64,000 nucleotides of DNA from an uncultured Bryobacterales bacterium. Its GTDB lineage: Bacteria; Acidobacteriota; Terriglobia; Bryobacterales; UBA6623. Each line of letters begins with the position of its first letter. Within the stretch, counting starts at the first letter, position 1. The notes under the pieces were generated by a model. It was not told the DNA's origin. It ran no database searches and was given only the letters and a program-made list of their open reading frames with translations. Positions 46,788 to 55,694 of the stretch are shown piece after piece. The stretch is taken from positions 124,001 to 188,000 of the forward strand of contig OX638379.1 of NCBI GenBank assembly GCA_951813605.1. Reading direction: 5' to 3'. The position numbers were made by a program, and so were the translations under genes.

Positions 46788-49130
46788 TCAGGTGCGTACT
46801 CGTAACAGGGAATAGGTGCCACTGATCGCGAACAGCAGGCATGGCGCCCAAGCGGCAACCGGCGGTTGGAGTTGGCCGGCGCGTCCCAGTTGCTCTGCAA
46901 GCGCGTTCGAGGCGTAGTACGCCACGATCATGCCGAACCCTGTGCACACAGCCCAAATGGTGCCCCGTGCGCCGGTCTGCATAGCGAACGGTATCGCCAG
47001 CACTGCCATGGAGAATGCGAAGAGTGGAAATGCCAGTTTCTTGTGCATCCGCACTTGAAGCCGGACCGTGTCGAAGCCGCTTTGAGTAAGGTCGAGTATG
47101 TAGGCTCGCAGTTGCGCCAGATCCATCTGTTGGTCGTGACGGTCCCGCTTCAGGAAATAATCCGGAGGTTCGAGGATGCTAGGGAACGCACGCTCTTCAA
47201 ATCTCTCGAATTCTTTGGTGTGGATCCCGTCAAGTTGGCGAACCCACCCGTTCTTGAATACCCAGACGCCCTGAACAGGGTCCCACCGCGCGCTTGTCGC
47301 GTGGATGTGGCGGCTCAGCTCGAAGGGAGCGGTCCGGATGTCATAGACGCTAATGCCCGAAAACTCCCTTGCACTCGAATCAAAAGCACGATGGTAGAAG
47401 ATCCGGTTCTGCAGGCCGAACGTCCACTGCCGGTCCGGGCGCAGGTACGTACGCGGCGGGCGGCCCTTGATTTCGTCTCGAATCGCGTCTTGGCGACGGT
47501 TCGATTCTGGAAGGTACGATTCCTCGAGAGCAAAGAGCCCGCCGCCTAGCGCGGCCGCGACGAGGAGAATCGGAAAAGCCAGTCGATACAGGCTGACACC
47601 GCACGCACGAAATGCCGTCAGTTCGTGCCGCTTCGCGAGCAGCCCGAAACACACAAATGTAGCCACTAGCACTGCCAACGGGGCGGTGTTGTAAAGAAGG
47701 AACGGCGTCAAGTAGTAGATGTAGGGAACGAAGCGTCCGGTCTTGTCGCGAGTGAGCATGTCACTTAGCAACTCGAAGAAGCTGAAGATGTACCAGATCG
47801 CAATGAATGCGATTAGGAACACAGCGAGATAGAAGAGGAAGGAACGCAACACGTAGCGATCGACGACCGGAACAAGCAGTTCGATCGGGCCCCTCATCGA
47901 CGTTCCGTTCCGGTCCTTGCCCACGTTGCGTCGGCTTCTCCGGAGGCTCGCGAACCACTTCAGAATGCGAGAAAGCCAGGTGTCGACCGCAGAGTGCCCC
48001 ACGCGACGCGAAGGCGAGTCGATGCGACTGAGCAGGAGAGCCCCGCCGAGGGCGAACACACCATTGGCAAACCATGCTGAAACCCCGGGCGGCAGAACGG
48101 ACTGCTCGGCCAGCGCGGTTACCGCAAGGGAGACCATCCAGTAGGCGAAGCAAAGCAGCATCGCGAGAATGACGCCTGAAGATCGTCCGGACCGCCGGAT
48201 TGAGACTGCCAGTGGAAGGCCTGCGAGCGGAAGGACCCAGCACGCAAAGGGCAGGGCAAACCGTTCGTGAAGCAAGACTTTGATTTCTTGACCGCTCCCG
48301 CTGCCGGCTTCTCGAATCAGAGCGGGCGTGTCCATCGAGTCGTACCGCTTCGCCCCGGGGTCGAATCGTCTCGGTCGGGCTTGCAGGACTTGGTCGGCGC
48401 TTTCCGAGCGGAAAGCTAGGTAGAGTTCGGGATCGCTTGACTGCTCGTAGGTCGAGGTCAAGGGGAATCGGATCTGAATGCGGTTCTGTTCGGGGCGGGG
48501 CAGTACGAACGCCTCAGACGCTAGCGTGATGCGAGGGCCGTCGACCGAGGCATTGAAGCCGTTGATCGAACCCCGACTCTCGGGGGACCTCATGTCGGCC
48601 ATGAAGATGCCTTTCCAGTGGACACCGTCCCCAGGGACCACGTCCTGCACCCAGATCACGTGGTCCGGGTAGTCCTCGATAAACACCCGCGGCATAACCT
48701 CGGAACCCGCCAGGCGGATTCGGAACGATTCGGCGATACGCGCTTGCTGCCGAAGCGACCACGGAGTGAGCCAGAGCGTTGTCGTCGCGCAGGCGAAGAA
48801 ACCGAGCGCAGCCACGACGGCCACAGGACGCGCGAGGGATCGAGCACGGATCCCTGAGGCCAGCATCGCCAGGATTTCGTTGTCGCTAGACAGCCGGCCC
48901 AAGGCGACCAAGATGCCCGTGAGGACCCCCATCGGAATCGTGAAGGGGAACGCTTGCGGGATGGTCAGGGCGAATAGCCGCAGCATTTCGCCGGCGGGTG
49001 CCCCTCTCCCGACCAACAGCTCCATCACAGGTTCAACGCGCTGGAGATACAGCACGAGTGTGAATAGAAGCGTCCCGATCAGCGACGTCGCGACTACTTC
49101 GCGAAAGACGTAACGGTGGAGAATGCGCAC
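46788..49130 (-). CDS. fused LptF-LptG lipopolysaccharide export permease
   Basis: About 780 residues from GTG 49130 (VRILHRYVFREVVATSLIG). Two YjgP/YjgQ units occur in one chain: residues about 1-385 (start RYVFREV, SSDNEILAMLASGIR, membrane end LPLAVSIRRSGRSSG) and about 425-780 (start VDRYVLRSFLFYLAVF, AKRHELTAFRACGVS, end MAVLAIPFAMQTGARG). Each has N-terminal membrane helices, a periplasmic jellyroll and C-terminal helices. In most bacteria they are separate proteins working with LptB. A GATAAT hexamer inside codons 4-5 of the longer ATG 49175 frame suggests transcription begins there, so I favour GTG. Single-gene versions occur in Acidobacteriota (family knowledge). Confidence 0.85.
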   Translation of the reverse strand: MRILHRYVFREVVATSLIGTLLFTLVLYLQRVEPVMELLVGRGAPAGEMLRLFALTIPQAFPFTIPMGVLTGILVALGRLSSDNEILAMLASGIRARSLARPVAVVAALGFFACATTTLWLTPWSLRQQARIAESFRIRLAGSEVMPRVFIEDYPDHVIWVQDVVPGDGVHWKGIFMADMRSPESRGSINGFNASVDGPRITLASEAFVLPRPEQNRIQIRFPLTSTYEQSSDPELYLAFRSESADQVLQARPRRFDPGAKRYDSMDTPALIREAGSGSGQEIKVLLHERFALPFACWVLPLAGLPLAVSIRRSGRSSGVILAMLLCFAYWMVSLAVTALAEQSVLPPGVSAWFANGVFALGGALLLSRIDSPSRRVGHSAVDTWLSRILKWFASLRRSRRNVGKDRNGTSMRGPIELLVPVVDRYVLRSFLFYLAVFLIAFIAIWYIFSFFELLSDMLTRDKTGRFVPYIYYLTPFLLYNTAPLAVLVATFVCFGLLAKRHELTAFRACGVSLYRLAFPILLVAAALGGGLFALEESYLPESNRRQDAIRDEIKGRPPRTYLRPDRQWTFGLQNRIFYHRAFDSSAREFSGISVYDIRTAPFELSRHIHATSARWDPVQGVWVFKNGWVRQLDGIHTKEFERFEERAFPSILEPPDYFLKRDRHDQQMDLAQLRAYILDLTQSGFDTVRLQVRMHKKLAFPLFAFSMAVLAIPFAMQTGARGTIWAVCTGFGMIVAYYASNALAEQLGRAGQLQPPVAAWAPCLLFAISGTYSLLRVRT

Positions 49131-49518
49131 GCCTAGCACCACGGAACCGGCCGCACCGCTATTATCCCAGCCCATTGCGCGTGTTCCCGGCCGGCCAGCA
49201 AACGACGGCGCGGAGCGGCTCGAATCCTATGCTCGCACTGCCCGCGTGCCATTCAATTGCAATCCAGGCCCCGGGATTTTCCGCCACTCGGTTTTCAGAT
49301 TAACTTGACGGCCGACTGGCAGGTCGAGGTCGAATTCCGCAGGCTTGCACCAGCGACTCAATTGCCGGTGCATTGGTTTGGGCCGACGTGACGGCACTGG
49401 TGCGCGACGAACTCTCCTGGCGTGTCGGGCCAAAGGTTTGGGCTTCCAACGAAGAGGTACTGACGATGGCAAAGGAAGGGCAGCCCGATAGGCGACCTGC
49501 TAGACTGAACGCATCTAG
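49131..49518. other. region upstream of LptFG and tRNA-Glu, no gene seen
   Basis: About 390 bases. Contains the probable LptFG promoter and the tRNA promoter; no coding feature supported. Confidence 0.5.
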
Positions 49519-49593
49519 GGCGCTATCGTCTAAGGGTTAGGACAGGGCCCTCTCAAGGCTCAGATCGGGGTTCGAATCCCCGTAGCGCTACCA
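49519..49593 (+). tRNA. tRNA-Glu (CTC)
   Basis: Cloverleaf read by eye: acceptor GGCGCTA pairs with TAGCGCT (one G-T), D arm GTC..GAC, anticodon loop CTCTCAA giving CTC, T arm CGGGG-TTCGAAT-CCCCG, and an encoded CCA end. Confidence 0.95.
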
Positions 49594-49668
49594 TCGCAGC
49601 TCCTCGTTTCCCGAACGTTGTTTCCCCGCCAAGCCGCAGATGGCCCTAGGTTCTGATTGACACTAGGG

Positions 49669-51207
49669 ATGCTCGGTTTGCGACGCCGTTCAATTGGCTT
49701 GTTCGCGGGACTGGTTGGATTCGTGGCGGTGCTGCTTCTTCCCGCGCCAGGCGGCATGGGGGCTGACGCGCAAAAGACCGCGGCAGTCGCCGTGCTGATG
49801 ATCTGCTGGTGGATCAGCGAGGCAGTTCACATCGGCGTTACCGGGTTTGTGCCCCTTGCGCTGTTTCCCCTGCTGGGTGTTGCCTCCAGTCGCGAGATAT
49901 CCCCGCACTACGCGAATCACCTGATTTTCCTATTCGTGGGCGGCTTCATCATCGCTCACGCGATGGAGGCGTGGAACCTGCATCGACGCATCGCCTTGAC
50001 TACGATCGCCCGGTTTGGTTCGCGGCCGCGCCCATTGGTGCTGGGTTTCATGGTGACGACGGCGGCGCTCTCGATGTGGATATCGAACACTGCGACGACG
50101 ATGATGCTACTGCCGGTCGCGATGGCCGTGGTCAACCAGCTGGCGACATCCGCGGAAATCCGCGGCGCTCAGGCTGGTCCCGAAGCGTCGGGGGTCGCGC
50201 GGGACGCGTTTGGATGCGTGCTGCTGCTAGGCATTGCCTACTCAGCCAGTATCGGCGGCATCGGCACCATCGTAGGGTCCCCTACCAACGTGGCTTTTCT
50301 CGGCTTCGCGTCCGAGGCGCTGCCGGACCTGCCGAGCATCGGTTTCATGCAGTGGTCGATTGTTTGCTTGCCGATTGTCGCGGTATTCCTTCCACTGACG
50401 TGGCTCTATCTGTGCCGATTCGGGGGCTCGGTTTCGCTTTCGTCAATTCGGTTCGCGAGCAGTCAGAGCGTGATACGGGACCAGCTGAAGGCCCTGGGAC
50501 CGATAACGGTCCCGGAAAAGCGAGTGCTGGCCGTCGCCTCGGCGACGGGAATGCTATGGATATTCCGGGCTCCCCTGGAGCTTGGTTCTTTTTCCGTTCC
50601 CGGTTGGTCGGAGTTGTTCCCGGTTCCCGGAGATGTCCACGATTCGACCGTCGCGATGGCGATGGCCGTGCTTCTATTCGTGCTGCCGTCCGGACACAGC
50701 GATCAGGGCAGGACCAGGCGGCTTCTGGGCTGGAGGAATGCGGCCCGAGGCATACCTTGGGGGATCGTGTTCCTAATTGGCGGAGGCTTCGCGCTTGCCG
50801 CTGGGATCACCGAAAGCGGCTTGGCGTCGTGGGTGGGATCCTGGCTCGCCGCGATGCAAGGAGTGCCGGGCTGGGTCCTCGTCATGGCCATCTGCCTGCT
50901 GACGACAGCGATGACGGAAACCACATCGAACGTCGCCACGGTGCTGATGCTGTCGCCCGCGGTAGCCGCGATGGCGGGCGAGGTCGGGGTGCATCCTTAT
51001 CTTCTGCTTGTTCCCATGGCCGTCACCTCGTCGTTCGCTTTCACCATGCCGGTGGCAACGCCTCCGAACGCAATCATCTTCTCGAGCGGCTGGATCAAAA
51101 TTCCGCAAATGTTTCGAGCGGGCATCGTCCTTGACGCCGTCGGACTGCTCGTCGTGCCGATTGCAGTTTATGCGGTCGGAGCGCGCCTTTTCGGATTCGC
51201 CTGGTAG
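49669..51207 (+). CDS. SLC13 (DASS) family dicarboxylate/Na+ transporter
   Basis: 512-residue membrane transporter with about 12 segments. The duplicated Ser-Asn-Thr motifs of the family are visible: WISNTATTMMLLPVAMAV (about 145) and TETTSNVATVLMLSPAVAAM (about 425). It imports di- or tricarboxylates such as succinate or citrate in family members. I chose ATG 49669; the frame is open slightly upstream at 49657. A large receptor follows 58 bases later on the same strand. Confidence 0.9.
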   Translation: MLGLRRRSIGLFAGLVGFVAVLLLPAPGGMGADAQKTAAVAVLMICWWISEAVHIGVTGFVPLALFPLLGVASSREISPHYANHLIFLFVGGFIIAHAMEAWNLHRRIALTTIARFGSRPRPLVLGFMVTTAALSMWISNTATTMMLLPVAMAVVNQLATSAEIRGAQAGPEASGVARDAFGCVLLLGIAYSASIGGIGTIVGSPTNVAFLGFASEALPDLPSIGFMQWSIVCLPIVAVFLPLTWLYLCRFGGSVSLSSIRFASSQSVIRDQLKALGPITVPEKRVLAVASATGMLWIFRAPLELGSFSVPGWSELFPVPGDVHDSTVAMAMAVLLFVLPSGHSDQGRTRRLLGWRNAARGIPWGIVFLIGGGFALAAGITESGLASWVGSWLAAMQGVPGWVLVMAICLLTTAMTETTSNVATVLMLSPAVAAMAGEVGVHPYLLLVPMAVTSSFAFTMPVATPPNAIIFSSGWIKIPQMFRAGIVLDAVGLLVVPIAVYAVGARLFGFAW

Positions 51208-51265
51208 GCTGACTCGCCCCGATTGGGGCTATTTCACGGGCTGGACTGCTATTCTGGACCCCGTG

Positions 51266-54200
51266 ATGCGAAAGCTGCTGCTCTTCTCGGCAATGGTTGC
51301 CGCCGCCGCAGCGTTGACCCCCACTGGTTCACCGCAGTCCGCGACCGGCCGGCTGGCCGGGACAGTGCTCGACCCCAGCAAGGCCGCCATACCAGCCGCC
51401 GCCGTAATTGTCGGCAGCGAGGCGACGGGCACGGTGCTTGTCCTCGAGACCAACACCGCAGGAGCGTTCAGTGCAGCCGCCCTCGCTCCCGGGCTCTACA
51501 CGATCGAAGTGTCGGCGGAAGGATTCCGAAGCTACACCGTTGAACACCAGAAGGTTGATGTCGCTAGGGCGACCTCCCTCCCGCCCATTGTCTTGGAGCT
51601 GGGCCTCGCAACAGAGGTCGTGGTTGTCGAGGGCGGGGTTAGCCAAGTGCAAACAACCAACGCCGAGGTCACGTCCATCGTTACATCCGATCAGATCGCC
51701 GAACTGCCGCTAATCGGCAGGGACCCGCTGAGCTTCGTCAGCCTGCAGGCCGGGGTCGCTAATGCCGGTGCCGGCGCAACGGTGATCAACGGGCAGCGCA
51801 CGTCCTACTCGAACGTGACACTCGACGGAATCAATATCCAGGACAACTTCATTCGCACCAATGCCTTGGACTACCTCCCGAGCCGCACGCTTCTCGACCA
51901 AGTTGCGGAATTCACTGTCACATCGCAGAATGGCTCGCCCGCCGTGGGCGGCGGCGCGTCTCAGGTGAATTTCACCACTCGCTCTGGCGGGCCGGAGTTT
52001 CACGGCAACGCCTACTGGCACACTCGCAGTGACAAGCTTGCGGCATCGCCTTGGTTCTCCAACAGGCAGGGCTTGGAAAAACCCGAATTGAAATTCAATC
52101 AATTCGGCGGTTCGCTTGGCGGACCTCTGGTGCAGAACCGCGCCTTCTTTTACGTGAATTACGAGTCCTCGCGCGACAGGCGGCGCTCGCTTGTGAATGC
52201 CACCATCCTCACCCCCGACGCGGCGCGAGGCATTTTCAGCTACATCGACCTGGGCGGCACGATGCGCCAAGTCGACGTCCTTGCCCTGCAAGGTCTCCAG
52301 CCGGACCCGGAAGCGGCGAAGATTCTCGGACAAATCCCCGAGCCCAGCGAAATCAACAACTTCGATGTCGGCGACAGTTCTAGCGAGCGCCTGCTCAATA
52401 CCGCTGGCTACCGCTTCTATACGCAGGCCAACGGCGACCGCGATGCCGTGACGACACGAACCGACTGGAACGTCACGTCGAGAGACGCTCTAGCCGTGAC
52501 GTACAAGTTCCGCCAGGAGACCAACGACCGCCCCGATGTGGGCGTGGCCTTCAACGAGGCCCCGCCAGTCCAGGACTTTGGGCACACCAGCTTTCTGTCC
52601 GCAGGATGGCGCACCAGCCCCGGACCTAGGTGGACCAACGAGGCTCGCTTCGGATTCAATCTGGCACCGGGCGACTTCCGCAACAGCGCCCAGCCGGACA
52701 ATTACGAGCTGACGGGCATGCTCTTCACAAACCCGAACGTGAATTTCGCCCCCCAGGGGCGCTACACGGACACATACAACTATCGCGACCACGCGCTCGC
52801 CTATTTCGGGCGCCACGCAATGCAGTTCGGATTCGACGCTCAGCAGATTCGCGTCGAGACGTTTAACAGCGCCGGTGTATTGCCCACAATGACCCTGGGA
52901 ATCGGGGCCCGAAGCAAATACCAGCTTGCGGGGGTGCTATTTCCGGGTGGCATCGGGTCCGGCGACCTCGGGGCGGCGCAAGGACTCATGGCAACGATCG
53001 CGGGCATTATTTCGACTGCCGGCCAGAGCTTCAACGTCCGAGACCGGACATCGGGATTCGTCAGCGGGCAGGAAAGCCGGCGTCGGTATCGGTTCGACAC
53101 GGTGGCGGGGTACTTTCAAGACAGCATCAAAATCACTCCACGTTTCACCGCCAACTTGGGGGTTCGATGGGAGTACGTCGGACGGGTTGATGAGCGAGAC
53201 GGACTGATGCTGCTTCCAGTTCCCGGCCCAGGCGGACTTATCGAGACACTCCTTTCCGACGCCGAACTGGACTTCGCCGGCAGCGCGGCGGGACGTCCGC
53301 TTTGGAACCCTGATCGCAACAACTTCGCTCCAAACGTCGGCTTGGCTTGGGACGTTTTCGGGGATGGTCGCACCTCGGTTCGGGCCGGTTACAGTATCAA
53401 CTACGTCAACGACGAATCAATCGGAATGGCCCGAAATGCTGTCAGCGCAAATGACGGGCTACAGGGATCGAACGTCCTGCAAAATCTCGATGCGTTCCTC
53501 CGAGACGGTCCAGTCCCTGTGGAGGCACCGGAATACGGAGTGCCTCGTCGAGTGAGCCAGAACCAGGCCCTCGACCCCGGAGCCGCCGTATTCACGATCG
53601 ATCCCGATCTCCGCGCGCCTTACGTGCAGCAGTGGAATTTCGGGCTCCAACGGGACGTGGGCTGGAAGACGGTGGTCGAGGCGCGTTACGTTGGCAACAA
53701 GGGAACCAAGCTGGTCCGCGCGTTTGATTACAACCAATTAATCATCAAGGAGAACGGCTTCCTCGACGACCTGATCCGCGCCCGCAGCAACGGGTTCCTC
53801 GCGCTCGACGCGACGGGCGGGTTCAATCCAGCCTACAATCCCGCGATCGAGGGCAGCCAAGAATTGACCGTATTCCCTCTCCTTCCCGGTGGGGGCTTCA
53901 TCAACTTCCCGATCGTCCAGCAGTTCATTCGTCGGGGCGAGGCCGGCGGATTGGCGGAAATCTATGTCTTGAACGGGCTGGTGGGGCCGGACGTGAGGTT
54001 CCGCCGCAACCAGAACGCCTTCGTCAGCGACATGGTCACGAACTATTCGAATTCCAGCTATCACGCTTTGCAGCTGGAGGTCAGACGGCGCGCGTCCAAG
54101 GGCGTTCATTTCCAAGGGAATTACTCCTTCTCGAAGGTGCTGACCGATTCGAGCGGAAACCAAGTCCGCTTCGACCCGTTCCTGGACTTGGCGCAGCCGC

Positions 54201-54826
54201 ACCTCGAACGTGCGCGCGCCACGTTCGATGTAAACCACGTATTCAACGCGAACTTCATTTGGAGCCTGCCGTTTCGGTCAAAGGACCGGCTGCGCCAAGG
54301 GTGGACGGTCGCTTCCATCATCACGTGGCAGAGCGGCGCCCCGCTCTCGGTCCTGTCACGACGCGGCACGCTCAACCGCCGAGGGCGCTCCATCCAGAAC
54401 ACCGTCAACACCTCCCTAACGAAACCCCAGCTGGACGAAATCGTCCGCTTCCGCATGACGGACGACGGCCCGTTTTATGTAGCTGCAAGCGCCATCAATC
54501 CGCGTGATAACAGCGGCGAGTCTGTGGACGGGGTGGAGCCGTTTTCCGGGCAGGCATTCTTCCATCCCGGGCCCGGCGAGGCGGGCACGCTCCAGCGGCG
54601 GATATTCTCCGGTCCCAGCGCATTGGCAATAGATTTTTCCGTGAGCAAGTCGACTCAGATCACGGAGAGCCACTCTTTGAAAGCCGGTGCGCGGGTCGAG
54701 AACATCCTCAATCACCCGACTTTTTTCGTTGGCAGTCAGTTGATCTCCTCGCCCCAATTCGGGAGAATCACTAGCACCCTGACTGGGCCTCGACGGATCG
54801 AACTCTTTTTCCGGTACGAGTTCTGA
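51266..54826 (+). CDS. Oar-like TonB-dependent receptor (carboxypeptidase-regulatory type)
   Basis: 1186 residues. Signal peptide MRKLLLFSAMVAAAAALTP, then a carboxypeptidase-regulatory-like domain (RLAGTVLDPSKAAIPAAAV to GLYTIEVSAEGF, about 28-100), a plug (SIVTSDQIAELPLIGRDPLS, VTLDGINIQDN), and a long barrel ending in RRIELFFRYEF. This is the Oar/CarA-like architecture abundant in Acidobacteriota; ligands are mostly unknown. Start ATG 51266 is the signal-peptide start. The frame stays open back to 51008 but that part lies under the transporter gene. Confidence 0.9.
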   Translation: MRKLLLFSAMVAAAAALTPTGSPQSATGRLAGTVLDPSKAAIPAAAVIVGSEATGTVLVLETNTAGAFSAAALAPGLYTIEVSAEGFRSYTVEHQKVDVARATSLPPIVLELGLATEVVVVEGGVSQVQTTNAEVTSIVTSDQIAELPLIGRDPLSFVSLQAGVANAGAGATVINGQRTSYSNVTLDGINIQDNFIRTNALDYLPSRTLLDQVAEFTVTSQNGSPAVGGGASQVNFTTRSGGPEFHGNAYWHTRSDKLAASPWFSNRQGLEKPELKFNQFGGSLGGPLVQNRAFFYVNYESSRDRRRSLVNATILTPDAARGIFSYIDLGGTMRQVDVLALQGLQPDPEAAKILGQIPEPSEINNFDVGDSSSERLLNTAGYRFYTQANGDRDAVTTRTDWNVTSRDALAVTYKFRQETNDRPDVGVAFNEAPPVQDFGHTSFLSAGWRTSPGPRWTNEARFGFNLAPGDFRNSAQPDNYELTGMLFTNPNVNFAPQGRYTDTYNYRDHALAYFGRHAMQFGFDAQQIRVETFNSAGVLPTMTLGIGARSKYQLAGVLFPGGIGSGDLGAAQGLMATIAGIISTAGQSFNVRDRTSGFVSGQESRRRYRFDTVAGYFQDSIKITPRFTANLGVRWEYVGRVDERDGLMLLPVPGPGGLIETLLSDAELDFAGSAAGRPLWNPDRNNFAPNVGLAWDVFGDGRTSVRAGYSINYVNDESIGMARNAVSANDGLQGSNVLQNLDAFLRDGPVPVEAPEYGVPRRVSQNQALDPGAAVFTIDPDLRAPYVQQWNFGLQRDVGWKTVVEARYVGNKGTKLVRAFDYNQLIIKENGFLDDLIRARSNGFLALDATGGFNPAYNPAIEGSQELTVFPLLPGGGFINFPIVQQFIRRGEAGGLAEIYVLNGLVGPDVRFRRNQNAFVSDMVTNYSNSSYHALQLEVRRRASKGVHFQGNYSFSKVLTDSSGNQVRFDPFLDLAQPHLERARATFDVNHVFNANFIWSLPFRSKDRLRQGWTVASIITWQSGAPLSVLSRRGTLNRRGRSIQNTVNTSLTKPQLDEIVRFRMTDDGPFYVAASAINPRDNSGESVDGVEPFSGQAFFHPGPGEAGTLQRRIFSGPSALAIDFSVSKSTQITESHSLKAGARVENILNHPTFFVGSQLISSPQFGRITSTLTGPRRIELFFRYEF

Positions 54827-55389
54827 CTGGGGCAGGGAGCGATAAAATGATCTTCGACAAAACCTACTGACGGGCGGGGTCTGCCGGGCGCGCGACGTTT
54901 ATCCTCGGCAGCACTGCCTCTCGATCACAACTTGACGCGCAGCGGAACCGGGGCGTCCATCCTCTCTCCACGGCCCGACCGCGAATTTGCGGGAAAGAAC
55001 GTCGCCCACCGGCCGCGTCGCTTGCGAATAGGTCAGCGCTTGTTGCTGGTTTCGCGAGCAACGGGACTCGCGGCGCCCGGCAACATAGGCCGTACGGCGG
55101 TGAGCGGCTACCCTGGATTCTGGCGAATTCCACCAGTCTTTTGTGCGAGTGCGGCCGTGGCGCGCCCGATCTTTTGCGGGTCTCGCTCCGTTGCGGCGTG
55201 AGCGCCTTCGACGAGCCCGCTGCCCGGATAGACGCGGACGCCGTGCATGCCTGAGCGGGGTATTGGATTGCGCGACGAGGGTTCCCTCGCACCGATTCTA
55301 TACCCTCCGTAGACCCCATCAGTCCCGTACCTCGAAGGAGGAGACGAGGAATTGACGGTGCAGTGTGGCTACGCTACGATGAGAGCGGA
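54827..55389. other. 563 bases without a recognised gene
   Basis: Low-similarity DNA between the receptor and tRNA-Phe. Long frames on both strands (such as 54864-55319 minus) are GC-driven and without motifs. Confidence 0.5.
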
Positions 55390-55465
55390 GGCTAGGTAGC
55401 TCAGTAGGTAGAGCGCGGCCCTGAAAAGGCCGGCGTCGGCGGTTCGAATCCGTCCCTAGCCACCA
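55390..55465 (+). tRNA. tRNA-Phe (GAA)
   Basis: Acceptor GGCTAGG pairs with CCTAGCC, anticodon stem CGGCC/GGCCG with loop CTGAAAA giving GAA, T arm GGCGG-TTCGAAT-CCGTC, encoded CCA. Confidence 0.95.
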
Positions 55466-55694
55466 CGCATCTTGCGCGGATTTCCTATCCCTCCGATCGC
55501 CGGGAGCGGCAAGCGCGCTTGTTGCGCGAATCTCCGCGTTCAACCGGCGCTCTGGGAGTAGAGGCTCCCACTCGAAGCCGCTGCCTTTTCAAGTGGCTTG
55601 CTAGTCGCGGGGCACGCGCTAGTCGAGCCGCAGCTTGGGACAACGCGTGTCGGGCGCGCGGGCTCGCTTACCCGACCGACTGGGCCTCCTACCG

